Shown here one piece after another: positions 12,439-23,100 of a stretch of 64,000 bases of DNA. Positions within the stretch are counted from its first letter, which is position 1; every line of letters begins with the position of its first letter. Source of the stretch: Antedon mediterranea. Its lineage: Eukaryota > Echinodermata > Crinoidea > Comatulida > Antedonidae. Below the pieces are notes generated by a model. That model saw only the letters and a list, made by a program, of their open reading frames with translations. It ran no database searches and was not told where the DNA came from. The stretch covers positions 10,316,601-10,380,600 of the forward strand of contig NC_092677.1 of NCBI RefSeq assembly GCF_964355755.1, read 5' to 3'. The translations under genes and the position numbers were made by a program.

Positions 12439-13018
12439 GATTTTTTGATGCGCAACGTTGTTACTATATACGTTTAAATAAAAAACTCCACAACAAGATT
12501 GAGTAGATCTTTGATGTTGGAGTTCATTTGTATTACTAAACAAAACGATCGAGAACCAGTACATATTATAATATTGTTTGATATTCTTGAGTGGAACTTC
12601 CATAGTCTATTTTTAGATTTATACTATAATTTCCATATACGACCACAATAATTACTTTCCATATACAAGGTGTTACAAAACACACATCATTGCACAACCT
12701 GATTGGTTATTAGTTGTCAGAGGAAACAATTCGTTGTTCCTAATAAACGATAAGGGATTTGAGAATTTTCCTTATAAATTTTGACACTCCACCATCGTCA
12801 GGATGTTGGCCGTTAACATTCGAAAGACTAATTCTATTACACTGTCTGTTTATTTCTGTGACGGTGGTTGGTAGGCCTAATCATGTTTCCTGTCTTCAAT
12901 GCCACAGTATAATAAAATAAATTAATTACTAATTATATTTTTAATGATGATAATAATGAAATGAAAAATAGATAATGACATTAACTCCATCATAAAGGTT
13001 AAGTATTATTCTGTTCTG

Positions 13019-13182
13019 TAAAGCTTTGTCTACACTTTCAAACTTTATGTGTCAAAAAAATGTGATGTGCCCATATATGGACATGATGATGTCATATTAC
13101 TACCATATTTAAGCATAGCACTACCATATAGGCACATCAAACTTTTTTGACACATAAAGTTTGATAGTGTAGACAAGGCTTT
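13019..13182. mobile_element. palindromic MITE, family 1
   Basis: Full-length, both termini present (AAGCTTTGTCTACACT... and ...AGTGTAGACAAGGCTT). Intergenic, between the SRCR-like gene and CHTF8. Confidence 0.85.
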
Positions 13183-14163
13183 AGATTATTTTGTTTTACT
13201 ATTTCATTTTACTTGTATAATTCACTTCTTATTTAAGATTTAAATGTTATTTTTTATACTTTTCTTTTTGTTTTATATTGCCTTGTAAATGAACGCCTTA
13301 TAAACGTGTGCTGCTGATTCAAAGGCGTTTGTTAAATAAAGTTTAGAAAAGTTTAGTTCGTAAACTAAATCATTAATAGGGGTTGTTAATACATCACTCT
13401 AAATTTAAAACAGATTTAATGATTGAATGAAATTATTTCTGTCTTATTTCAAGATGGAAAGAATACTTTAATACGTACTAATTTAACCATGACACGAACT
13501 ACTTTTAATTGTAGTACTGTAAATACCGGTATCTAATTTGAGAGAATCAAAATCTTGAAATATTTCGAATTGTTAATAATATCGGGGTATTAGGCCTAAG
13601 GTCTTTTTTTAATTTTTAAGTTTTGACTGGCTTACATTAAAAAAAATACGTGTTTTGTGGAGGTGCATTTATCTGATCACAAACCATCTGATTAACCCCA
13701 GAAGGTAGAAAGGCATATTTTTTGTTAAAGTTAAAAAGAAACTAAAACTTTTCGTGTATTGTGTGGGCAGAATAGAAACCGGATTTAAGAATTAATTTAT
13801 TATTTTTTTGAAATATTGTTGGTACTTGAAACATTGTTGTACAAAAATGCCAAGGGACTAAATATTCTCACGCTTTACTTGATTTTGGTGCAATGTTAGT
13901 GCTGGCTGTGTCTCTTTTGTATTCCTTCAACCCGGTATTTTTTAAACGGAAGAAGTGGCTGTGCATTGTTCAGTTAAAGACGTGCTTTTTTAATCAGTAT
14001 ATTAATCAATACTAATATAAAGTATCAATACCTCCGAACCTTTCTGTTTGTTGGGATTGTAAAAACTTATTTTTGAGTTGAGAGTTGCAGCTATAGACTT
14101 TATTTACTCTGCTGCTTCGTTCTTTCTGTAATAAATCCCGACTCAAAGCCAATCTCCTCTAAA

Positions 14164-14300
14164 ACTAGTTTGAAAAAAAAAGTGTGATGTGCCCAAATAT
14201 GGTAGTAATAGGCCCAAATATAGTAGTGATATGGCATCATCTTGTCCATGAGCATTATTTTTTTGTCACATAAATCAATTTGACAGTGTAGACAGAGCTT
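14164..14300. mobile_element. palindromic MITE, family 1, left terminus missing
   Basis: Begins at the inner ACTAGTTTG and runs through GTGATGTGCCCAAATATGG to the right end GACAGTGTAGACAGAGCTT. The outer left 20 bases are lost. Confidence 0.75.
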
Positions 14301-14585
14301 CAGACTTAAATCCTGGAAGTAAATTGCCTTGTTCCAGGAAGTGTTCAGTTATTATTATTCCAATTCTTCCGCTTTCCAGCAACCTGAGTCACGTATTTTA
14401 TTTACGATTCCTCAATAGGCCTATATTTTTTCGTTATATGGACTTTCTTCCTTGTTAAACTCAACTCAATCAATTATTAGGGGAAAAACGGGGAAAAAAT
14501 ATTTTTTCACTTACAAAATGACAAAACCCGTCGCTGGAATGCCAAAACTGCTTTCAAGTTTACATTTGTATTCGATCCAATTTTT

Positions 14586-14667
14586 AGTCGCGTGGACGCG
14601 ACTCTATAGTTCACTATGTCGGTCGGTCTGTCTGTCGGTCCGGTATCACTATGCGTTTTAGCACGCG
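14586..14667. repeat. GC-rich dyad with GTCGGTC tract
   Basis: AGTCGCGTGGACGCGACT is a palindrome (8-bp arms), followed by GTCGGTCGGTCTGTCTGTCGG and a further ACGCGACT at about 14661. It stands out from AT-rich surroundings and looks like part of an interspersed repeat. Confidence 0.45.
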
Positions 14668-15469
14668 ACTTATGGCTGTTGGCCTTGTTGGTTTTAAAAA
14701 TAACTATTATGTGACATTAAAATGGCATATTCAACACAAAGTTTTGTAAGAATTATTTTGTCGGGGGGACGGCAATACATCATTAACTCTAGTTAACAAC
14801 AAAAACTCTTCTTCCTCAATTAAAAATTGTAAACAAATGTCTTATTTCTCTTTCGCATGCCTTACCTTAATAAAAAGGTTATTACATTTCCCACAATTTA
14901 TGTTTGACATGAACAATAACAACGTATCCTAAACGCGGGGGTGGATCGGATTTGGAAAACATTTAACATAAATTTAAGTTAAAAAAATTTATAAATGACA
15001 CTTTCAGTTTCATAAACTAGAATAATAAAATAAATTATGTAAACAAAATCTCATCTGTTCACTTTATTTGCATTGAAACTATTAGAATGGACAGCAGAAT
15101 GATAATAATATGATAATATGATACATTTTATCCATCAATTGGTTTGTGTTTGTAAATATTTACAGTACAAAACATTAATTTTATGCACCAAAGTCTAAAC
15201 TTAGAAGTTTGTATAACTTGTATAAAGACTAATCGTTGCCATTACCGTAATTTTCTTTATGAAAGTGATACTGTAGCCTTCTTGGGATGGGATTGATTGA
15301 ACCAACAAAGAGGAAATGTCACTGACGCTCCAAAAAGCAACTTAAAAGTTCTCCGCAAATGTGAAAAAACACAGGTCACCCGCAAATCTTTTGTCTTCCC
15401 CACCCCCTCCTTTTTTTAAATATTTATTTCTAACAATTACTTCTTTTTTAGTACTGGTTTCCGTTTTAA

Positions 15470-15692
15470 AGTGGCCCTGACCGAAGGAAATGCAGTTAAA
15501 AATGTTAACCATACAGATAGGCTGACCAGAAGATGTTAGCAAAGTCCAAATATTCTTTGTGCAATCTAGTAGTACATCTTTCGAGACGAGTAGGGGGTTA
15601 CCCCGGTATAATAGTACATCACAGCCACTGATCATAACTGGGCCCTCTTGGAGACCAGTCTTTGACTGAAGAGGTCGCCCAGAATAAATAAA
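15470..15692 (+). repeat. interspersed repeat with ATAAATAAA tail, copy 1
   Basis: Ends GGGCCCTCTTGG...GACTGAAGAGGTCGCCCAG followed by AATAAATAAAA, a retroelement-like 3' terminus. The same 3' end occurs at 40684-40744. It overlaps a 128-codon antisense open frame with no recognisable domain. Confidence 0.5.
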
Positions 15693-16317
15693 ACATTTTA
15701 ATTCAATCTTGCAGTTTCTACCCTGCATCTGCTACCTAGTATTTTGCTACATTGAATTTGATACCCTTTTAACCCCTCATTTGGATATATGTGTGATCGG
15801 TTATAACTTATACGGATTTCCCAGAAACTTGCCGATATCACAATTTGAGAACAAAAACTACTTACTAACGAAATCCTGGTTTTGTTTGTATTCACATACC
15901 TACCAGGTAAAAACAAGTATTTTTTGTGATTAGCTTAAACATCCGTTTGGAAACTTTTTATATTGTTTTTGTTTTGATGTTGTGAAATATCGATACAGGT
16001 ATATGATTACCAATTCTTTTATTTCTTTCGTTTCTTCCTTTTTTAGTTAATAATATTTCATTTACAGAGGCCTACTTGACCAACACAGGTATAAAATGGT
16101 GTGCGATCTGAATTAAAAATTAGATTTTTATCTCTCATCTCATTCAGTGTATCTCACATTTCTTGCTCGATTTTCTCCCAAATTTCAATACGTTGTTGTT
16201 GAAACAATCCTCTTTCATGAGGCTACTAATTGATTAATAATTATAACAACCAATAATTAATTTAATTTTGCGTATTATGTTATATTTACTGATTGCTAAT
16301 ACCTATCTTTAGAAGTA

Positions 16318-16497
16318 ACCGTATTTATTAGAATAAACACCCCGTTTGGAATATAAAAAAAATTGACATTGACATACATTCTACTATATTATATAAACGC
16401 CTTCCTCGAATAAACTCTAAAAAATAAAAAATAAACTCTAAAAACCCTACCTAACAATAAACACCTCGGGGCGTTCATTAGAATAAAACGGTATTTA
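16318..16497. mobile_element. candidate small inverted-repeat element
   Basis: The left end ACCGTATTTATTAGAATAAA followed by CACCCCG is matched in inverse orientation by CGGGGCGTTCATTAGAAT followed by AAAACGGTATTTA. The total is about 180 bases with an A-rich centre. No clear target duplication. Confidence 0.4.
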
Positions 16498-16815
16498 CTT
16501 GAGGACACATCTGGAACAGAAGAATATCATGTTTTCATGAATACAGGTATTGATTGATTACAATAATAATGTGTATTTTTTAAAACACATATTTAGCCTT
16601 TGTTTATTTTATGGGAAAGTGTCCCCTGAATATTGGTGTTCCAAAGGAGGGCATTCTACTGTCGTGGCTATAAATGTAGTGGCAAAAAGACAGTGCCTAT
16701 CTAATGGGTTTTCAGAAAAAAGAGCCAAGAGAGATTGTTCACACATCATATTTGTCCAAATTGGAAAAAGCGCAATAATGTTTATTGTACTATAGTTTAC
16801 TTTTGAACTAAGTAC

Positions 16816-17632
16816 TCAGAACACTTTTTTCGGAACATTCGTAATAATCGGTTTAGGTCTTGTTTTAAATACGAGTTTACGTTTAATAATCGCATTCACT
16901 ACATAATGAGTCTTGTCCAATTGTTCGGTGGATTGTGCACCTTGACTTTGCGAGTCATTTAATTGGTCTGTCTCCATTTCCAAAGAATCTGATGATTCCT
17001 GTCCACGTTGTTTCATCATTACAATAAATGGTTTATCAAGGTTGTGTACTTTTCCATACAAAATATGATGTCCAATTATGAAAATTGGAATGCCCTACAG
17101 AAATGGAGAAACAGTTTATTAAGTATTAAGCATCATGATTCATAGAAATACATCTAAAAAGTACTAAAATAAATTACATTATTATATAAAACATATAAAC
17201 AAATTGTCAAATATTTGTTTAAATTAATCAAGGATTCTATAGCGTTTTTAGAAATATAAACAGGTAGGCCTACTTCGAACTTGCCTGTTTATTAAAATGA
17301 AGGTCGCCAATAAAGTTACCCGCCAACTGACATTCGTGTCTGGATTCTAGTCGACCCTGCAGCTCGATAAGCAACCACTCTGGGCAAACATCAACATTTT
17401 TCCTATAAATAATAAAACGATCATGTCAACAAATTGGGGCGAATCGACTTGAGGCCACTATCTGTATGTAAAGATGCCGGACTGTTGTGCTGTCGTCGCC
17501 AAACCATGCACGATCGATCAGGCCTAAAATTGAATATTGCCATGTTAGGCCTAATATAATTTCTATATTTCAAAATATATTGTATGACATAACAGTACTT
17601 GCCCCTTACATTTTCACTACTATCTGTACCAT
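16816..17632 (-). CDS. CHTF8: CHTF8/Ctf8, subunit of the CTF18-RFC PCNA loader
   Basis: Three coding exons on the minus strand: 17632-17610 (23 nt), 17402-17285 (118 nt) and 17094-16816 (279 nt), joining in phase to 139 residues. The protein begins MVQIVV, has [16 protein letters not shown] and [11 protein letters not shown], then [15 protein letters not shown], and ends [17 protein letters not shown]. These blocks run in the order of animal CHTF8 (about 120 residues in human). The extra length is an acidic, Ser/Gln-rich insert at about residues 80-104. In the known complex CHTF8 binds DSCC1 and CHTF18; together they load PCNA at forks and support sister-chromatid cohesion. The second intron has a GC donor (CAG|GCAAGT). 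A minus-strand AATAAA lies at 16786-16781, about 30 nt after the stop. The gene is divergent from UTP4. Identity is secure; the 23-nt first coding exon fits by phase and by the MVQ start typical of the family. Confidence 0.93.
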
Positions 17633-18124
17633 ATTTATGAATGTTATTATTTAAAACAAATAAATAAATTGGGCCTAGGCTAGGGACTGGCATATATTTT
17701 TCAATTTATCTTTCTGCATTTGAATAGTGTTCAGTTTGAAAGAGTATATAATCGTAAGCATTTTAAACTTTAAATCAACAAAATTGATTGAGTATTTCGA
17801 AAGTTATGAATAAAATAAGGTGTAAAAATTTGGCACCATCACTATCCTTTGTTTACATAGGAATCCCCACCCCGCGTTTGTGACCTTGTACACAAATAGT
17901 CACTGGGTGAAAATACTACTAAAACACATATAAATACATTTTATGAACATATTTTTAATTAGAAAGTTGATGGTGACAAATATATATTTGCATAATACCA
18001 CATTTTGTTTGGAAATTGTGTCAAAATCACAAAAATAAGATAAAAAGTACTTATTTTATGTTTACCCTCTCCCCGGACTGCGCGAATGTCCCGGAGGAAT
18101 ACCCCCACCTCAGCCAGGCTGTGT

Positions 18125-18136
18125 GATGACGTCATC
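18125..18136. promoter_or_regulatory. CRE palindrome in the shared promoter region
   Basis: GATGACGTCATC is a perfect 12-bp palindrome with the full CREB/ATF site TGACGTCA at its centre. It lies in the most GC-rich part of the CHTF8-UTP4 interval, beside a run of CCTC/CCCC and CGCGG. Full CRE sites are typical of bidirectional housekeeping promoters. Function is inferred from position. Confidence 0.5.
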
Positions 18137-19092
18137 AGGCACTTCGCGGCCTAGAATTGCTTACTCACCTAGCATCAGGTGATTAAAAACCTTTTGTGAT
18201 CCAATATAGGTGATATTTATGTAAAACCAAAGGCGTACACTGTTAAAATATAAATATATCTAAAATATATAAGCAAAATCCCAAAATATTAGGCATGTTT
18301 TCGATTTTTTCTGATTTTACTAACATTTCGAGCCCAAAATAAAATGTCATCGCGAAGACATGTGGGCAAAGGAATTTCAAATTTTTCATCGGAATTTTCC
18401 GGAAAAGATCGTACAGTCATTCGTTTTTTCTGAATAGCCAATCAGAGTTCGTAAATTCATGCGCAAGTTGACCCCTTTTTAACAGGTTAAGGGTCACACT
18501 TGTCTATTCCCTAAAGATGTCTGCTGCCCTCTAGCGGTTTTGCTAGTCGCTACCTAGGCCTAGCTAGGCATCCCCTCTTCCTCTCCTAGCACGTTTTCTT
18601 TTCGCGCGGAAAATTGTAAATAAAGTCGTCTCTAAAATTACGGATGGCAGTGCAAGACTACGTTTTAAAGCACTATTTCAATTAGTTGATTATTATGGTC
18701 TTTTCACAATTTTGGCCAATGGTAATAAGGCTTTTATGTACCTTGGACTCGCTTGGACGAACATGCAGCATGCACAAGCACCAAAAAACGTATGATGGAT
18801 AATCAGTCTATATAGTAAAACGTGTTGTGTCTTTTGTTTTCGGCTGGACCCATTAAATGTAACTTTAAACCTTCAGCGTTAATAACTTGTGTATTCATTT
18901 CCTTCCTCTAAACATTAATTAGGTAAAAAATTGTGTTCCTTAGTAGAGCCTAGCTAGTACGGTAGGCTACCACCATGGTCCATGTCGACCGCCACAAAAA
19001 GACTAATCTAAGCCAAGCAAGGGCCAAGGCCCTAGCCTAACTAGCTAGTTAGGCCTGGGTGGGTAGGCCAAGTAGGGCATATGACCGGTTCC

Positions 19093-19885
19093 GGTTGGGC
19101 TGCCGACAAGTTGAGCCGCCGGTAATTTCAATGAAACGCCCAGTGCGTCTTTTTTACAACATTTCGCATAGTGATTAGAGTGGTGTCCTAGCTAGTACAT
19201 AAGTTCATGGTCTTTAGACTTTAGGTTTGTTGTGTCATGAAAATAAATAACATAATACATATAATTACATACTACAATTTTGTTGGTTTGAACTGCCACA
19301 CAGCAAAAGAAAGTAGTCATATTTAATAATTAAATTGTTTTAATCTTTCAAGGTAAAAATTAAGTGCACTCCATAATATTTTTCTCGCGTCGCACTTACT
19401 GTATAATATAGGCCTACCACGTAAGTGAGTATCGATATTCTTCAAATGAGGTTAAATAATTATTATTTTTTATCTACTTTCTTTTAATATCATATTTTAT
19501 TGTATTTTACAATGTTAATACACAAAATATTTTACTAAAAAACAGTGATTTTATGTAATTATTTTACCGAAAAATGGAATAGGCCTTGTTCATACAACTG
19601 CCGTCTGAGGGGGGCAACACGTTTACGTCATTTTTGGCTAAAAACGATCATTTTCGGTGATGTTTTAGGCCTTATATTTTGGAATCTACAAGTCAGATTT
19701 TCATAATCATTTCTTTAATTGTAACATTTTTTAATAATATATGCTAAAACCGTGATATATAAACTTTTGAATATATTGTTATCCCTAATATAAATAGAAC
19801 TTCTAAAAAGAAACGAGCACCGACGAAAGTTAGCATTTGGCGTTTCATAGAAAATAACGTTTTTATGGCGGCGGCTCAACTTGGC
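19093..19885. mobile_element. candidate non-autonomous DNA element with inverted ends
   Basis: CAAGTTGAGCCGCCG...ATGAAACGCC near 19097-19140 recurs inverted as GGCGTTTCAT...GGCGGCGGCTCAACTTG near 19838-19885. The arms match over about 15 + 10 bases with a diverged middle, framing about 790 bases of AT-rich non-coding sequence. No target-site duplication is evident. It lies within the CHTF8-UTP4 interval. Confidence 0.4.
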
Positions 19886-20136
19886 CTAATCCCCAAGTAG
19901 GAGGCCGATTCTAGGTCGTTCCCTAGTAGAGGCTATAAGCCTTACTGGCTAGCCTACAACAAAACTATACTAAATTTTATATTGTTGCAACTAGCCTAAA
20001 ACTTGTTATATTTCATGAAATTAAGTAGATATTTTTATTTTATTGTTAATGCTCAATATAGAAAATTGGAATTCATCTAATGACCCATTATTATTGGTGT
20101 AAATAATTATTGTAATTTGTTCACAGCTTATTCGTT

Positions 20137-23100
20137 ATGTCTGTGAATCGGGAGCGAAGAAAAAGGTATGATCATGCATACTTGTGCAGTTTTTATGCCC
20201 TCTCTTTTTTGGTTATGCTTTCATAATTTGTCTTTGTATTTTACTTTTCAAAATTGTGATGACAGTGTACAGATATTATTTATGTTTATTTGACTTTATT
20301 TTAAAAAAAATGATAGTAGGGGAAGAAGGAAGAAATTGGAAGAACCAATGGCAGTTGATGATGAAATATCTCAATTAAAAAGGTAATGTGAACACATGTT
20401 TAGTTTATTATCAAAATATACAACAATGACAAATGTGAACACATGTTTTGATATTAAGTTATTATAGGACTGGAACATACAGCAATGCCAATGCCAACAC
20501 ATGTTTTGATATTAAGTTTTTTTTGGACTGGAACATACAGCAATGCCAATGTGATCACATGTTTTGATATTAAGTTTATTATAGAACTGGAACATACAGC
20601 AATGACAATGTGAATACATGTCATATAACTTTGATATTAAGTTCATTATAGGACTGGAACATACAGCAATGCCAATGTGATCACATGTTATCTTTATTAT
20701 ACAGCCAACTATATTACTTATGGTCTTGTTTGAGTGTCATATCATGTTAGGTGTGAACTTTGACTTATTATGGTCTGGTGTCCAGCTGCCATTTAGTTAA
20801 TTATCTATAGTAGATAGTACCTGGTTTGTAGCTATAAATTGGACTATTTGTGATTCTCTTTCCGTCAAAAATAAATGTTCGAATCCATAATTCATGTGGT
20901 GTGGTCAATAAATTGACATTGTACAATGTGTTATTGCAGCGAAAGTAGACGAATGAAAAAGAAAATCATAATTGAAGATGAAATGAAAATTAACGATGAA
21001 ATGACTAATTCAGAAATAAAAAGGTATATTATATTAAATCTTGTGCTGTGAACCATTATTTATTGATCTCTCATAATACAGACTGTATATGAATCTTTAA
21101 AATAGTTATGAACAATACATTTTCACAACTATAAAGAATAAAAAGTATAACAGGAGTTTTTGTAGGGTGAGGGTGGGTGTTTCATAATGTTCTTAACTGT
21201 ATTTTTGTTTAATCCAACTAGTGGTGAAGATGTAAAGGATGGGATATGTACGGTACACAGAGTAAAGTTTTTTGACTATCAGCCCACTGCCATTCACTGC
21301 ATGGCTTATGATGAAGATAGTGAACGTTTAGCTGTTGTTAGATCTGATGGCGCCATTGAAATATGGAACATGAAACACAATTTTAATCAGGAACGTGTAA
21401 GTATTATTAGTGTTTTTCAATGGTTTGAATCTTAGACCCTGTTTCTGCTGCCAAGTAAATACTGTATATAGCACCCAAGAAATATTTTTAGCAGAAACGG
21501 GATACTAAAAAATACAATATAAAAAAATACCATATTGTATACCATATTTTAAGTACTTGTAGCAGAAACAACCAACATTGAAAATATTAATTAATAATGA
21601 ATTATTTCAACTTTGCCTTTTCCATTTAGGTTATACCTGGATCACGAACAAGTAAACTAGACTCCGTAACATGGGTCAAAGGTCGTTTATTCACCACTGG
21701 TTTCCAAGGTGACATCACAGAATATGACTTAGTCAAAAACACTGTTAAGGTAAATATTTTAAAGCTCTGTCTACCCTAATGTAATTTGCCCATATATGGA
21801 CATGATGATAAAAATAATATTTATTTCCACAAATAATAGAGCAAAATATAGAGTAACATAATAAATATACAACCGATAATGAACATAATTAATATAATGC
21901 AAGAAAAGAAATATATAAGTGGAAAACGGACACCACAGCAATAGCAGTACAACTAGAACTTCTTCTGAAGGCTACCATATTGGAGTATCACTACCATATG
22001 GGCACATCAGATTTTGTTGGAAAAACTGGTTTGATAGTGTAGACAGAGCTTAAGATCTAGTAGCAATTAATTGCATCTGAATACAATATATGTACAATAT
22101 TTATTGTCATACTGTAGGGCATCAATTATGTTTATTAGTAATGGTTTATTATCCTTTGTGGAATATATCGGGAAAACTACCTATGGGTTTTCCCAAAGAA
22201 TTAACATATCAGTAATTGATTTGTACTATGAATAAATTTCATGGCTCAGCAATGAATTGGAGCATCTCTTACAATCCGTCTTCCTGGGATTAATACAAAT
22301 ACAATAAGCAAAAAGTTATATCAAAACGATAAAATAAAACAGCCAGAAAAATTAGCAGAGCTTAGGTGACACTAGCCCTTCATCAGTGTAGTGAGAGTAC
22401 TTAGATAAAATTGAGAATATAAAGCAGGAAAGTGCTGCCTAATGGCAAAAAAAAAAAAACAAAGGAGGCACATGTACCTATTTATAAAATAAAAAATACT
22501 TTATTATCAAAGAGTAGCTGAAGAAAAAAACTCATACTACAAAATGTTATAGTTCACATACAAATTAAAGAATTTTATCTAATTTTAATCAAGAAAATGA
22601 ATTATGCAACGTTTATTATACATTTATGCAACATAAATTTATGTTATTTTTTTTTTTAGTATTCAGTTTTATATGGGAATGCCGCTTGGTGTCTTGCTGC
22701 AAACCATGCTGGAACGCTGCTTGCTGTAAGTAATAATATGATTTAAAAATTCAATAACCCAACACCCTTAAACTAACAGTCAATACATTCCAAACACTTG
22801 CATATTAAGACCTTGGTCACACTATCATACATCAGTACAAAAACAACTTGCGTGCCCTGAAATATTATATCCAAAATTCCCTAAACATCGTTTAAAGTGT
22901 TGTATATACATCTTCACACCTTCAGATAATCAGCATGGTTTATTTTTGTCTTATATAACTGTATAACATAAACCTCTAAAAGGAAGCCTTTGGGATTCTT
23001 CTTTTTTTGTACTCTTGGGTGGGGTTCTTTTAAAGATTGCTTTTCCAGACCAAAGAGGAGGGGGTGGGGGAGCTTCTTTTCGAGGTTTTACTGTATTTTA

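Larger units (their letters stand above)
12439..16815. other. intergenic between SRCR-like gene and CHTF8
   Basis: Upstream region of the SRCR-like gene and downstream region of CHTF8. It contains two family 1 MITEs, an interspersed repeat with retroelement-like tail and one candidate inverted-repeat element. I see no coding exon. Confidence 0.55.
17633..20126. promoter_or_regulatory. divergent CHTF8-UTP4 upstream region
   Basis: About 2.5 kb separates the CHTF8 start codon from the acceptor of the first UTP4 coding exon. It should hold the 5' non-coding exons of both genes and their promoters. The stretch 18.06-18.15 kb is locally GC-rich and contains CpGs; 18.53-18.61 kb has a run of CTCTTCC/CGCGCGG. 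No TATA box stands out. The 19.09-19.88 kb part lies between two inverted repeats and may be a transposon insertion. Confidence 0.55.

Noticed and set aside
15342-15728. 128-codon minus-strand open frame
   Set aside because: It lies antisense to an interspersed repeat with a retroelement-like tail, and no domain is recognisable.
18096-18124. Alternative CHTF8 start in the GC-rich region (MTSSHSLAEVG...)
   Set aside because: It does not resemble the family's MVQ start and its donor is weak; the 23-nt exon at 17632-17610 fits both sequence and phase.
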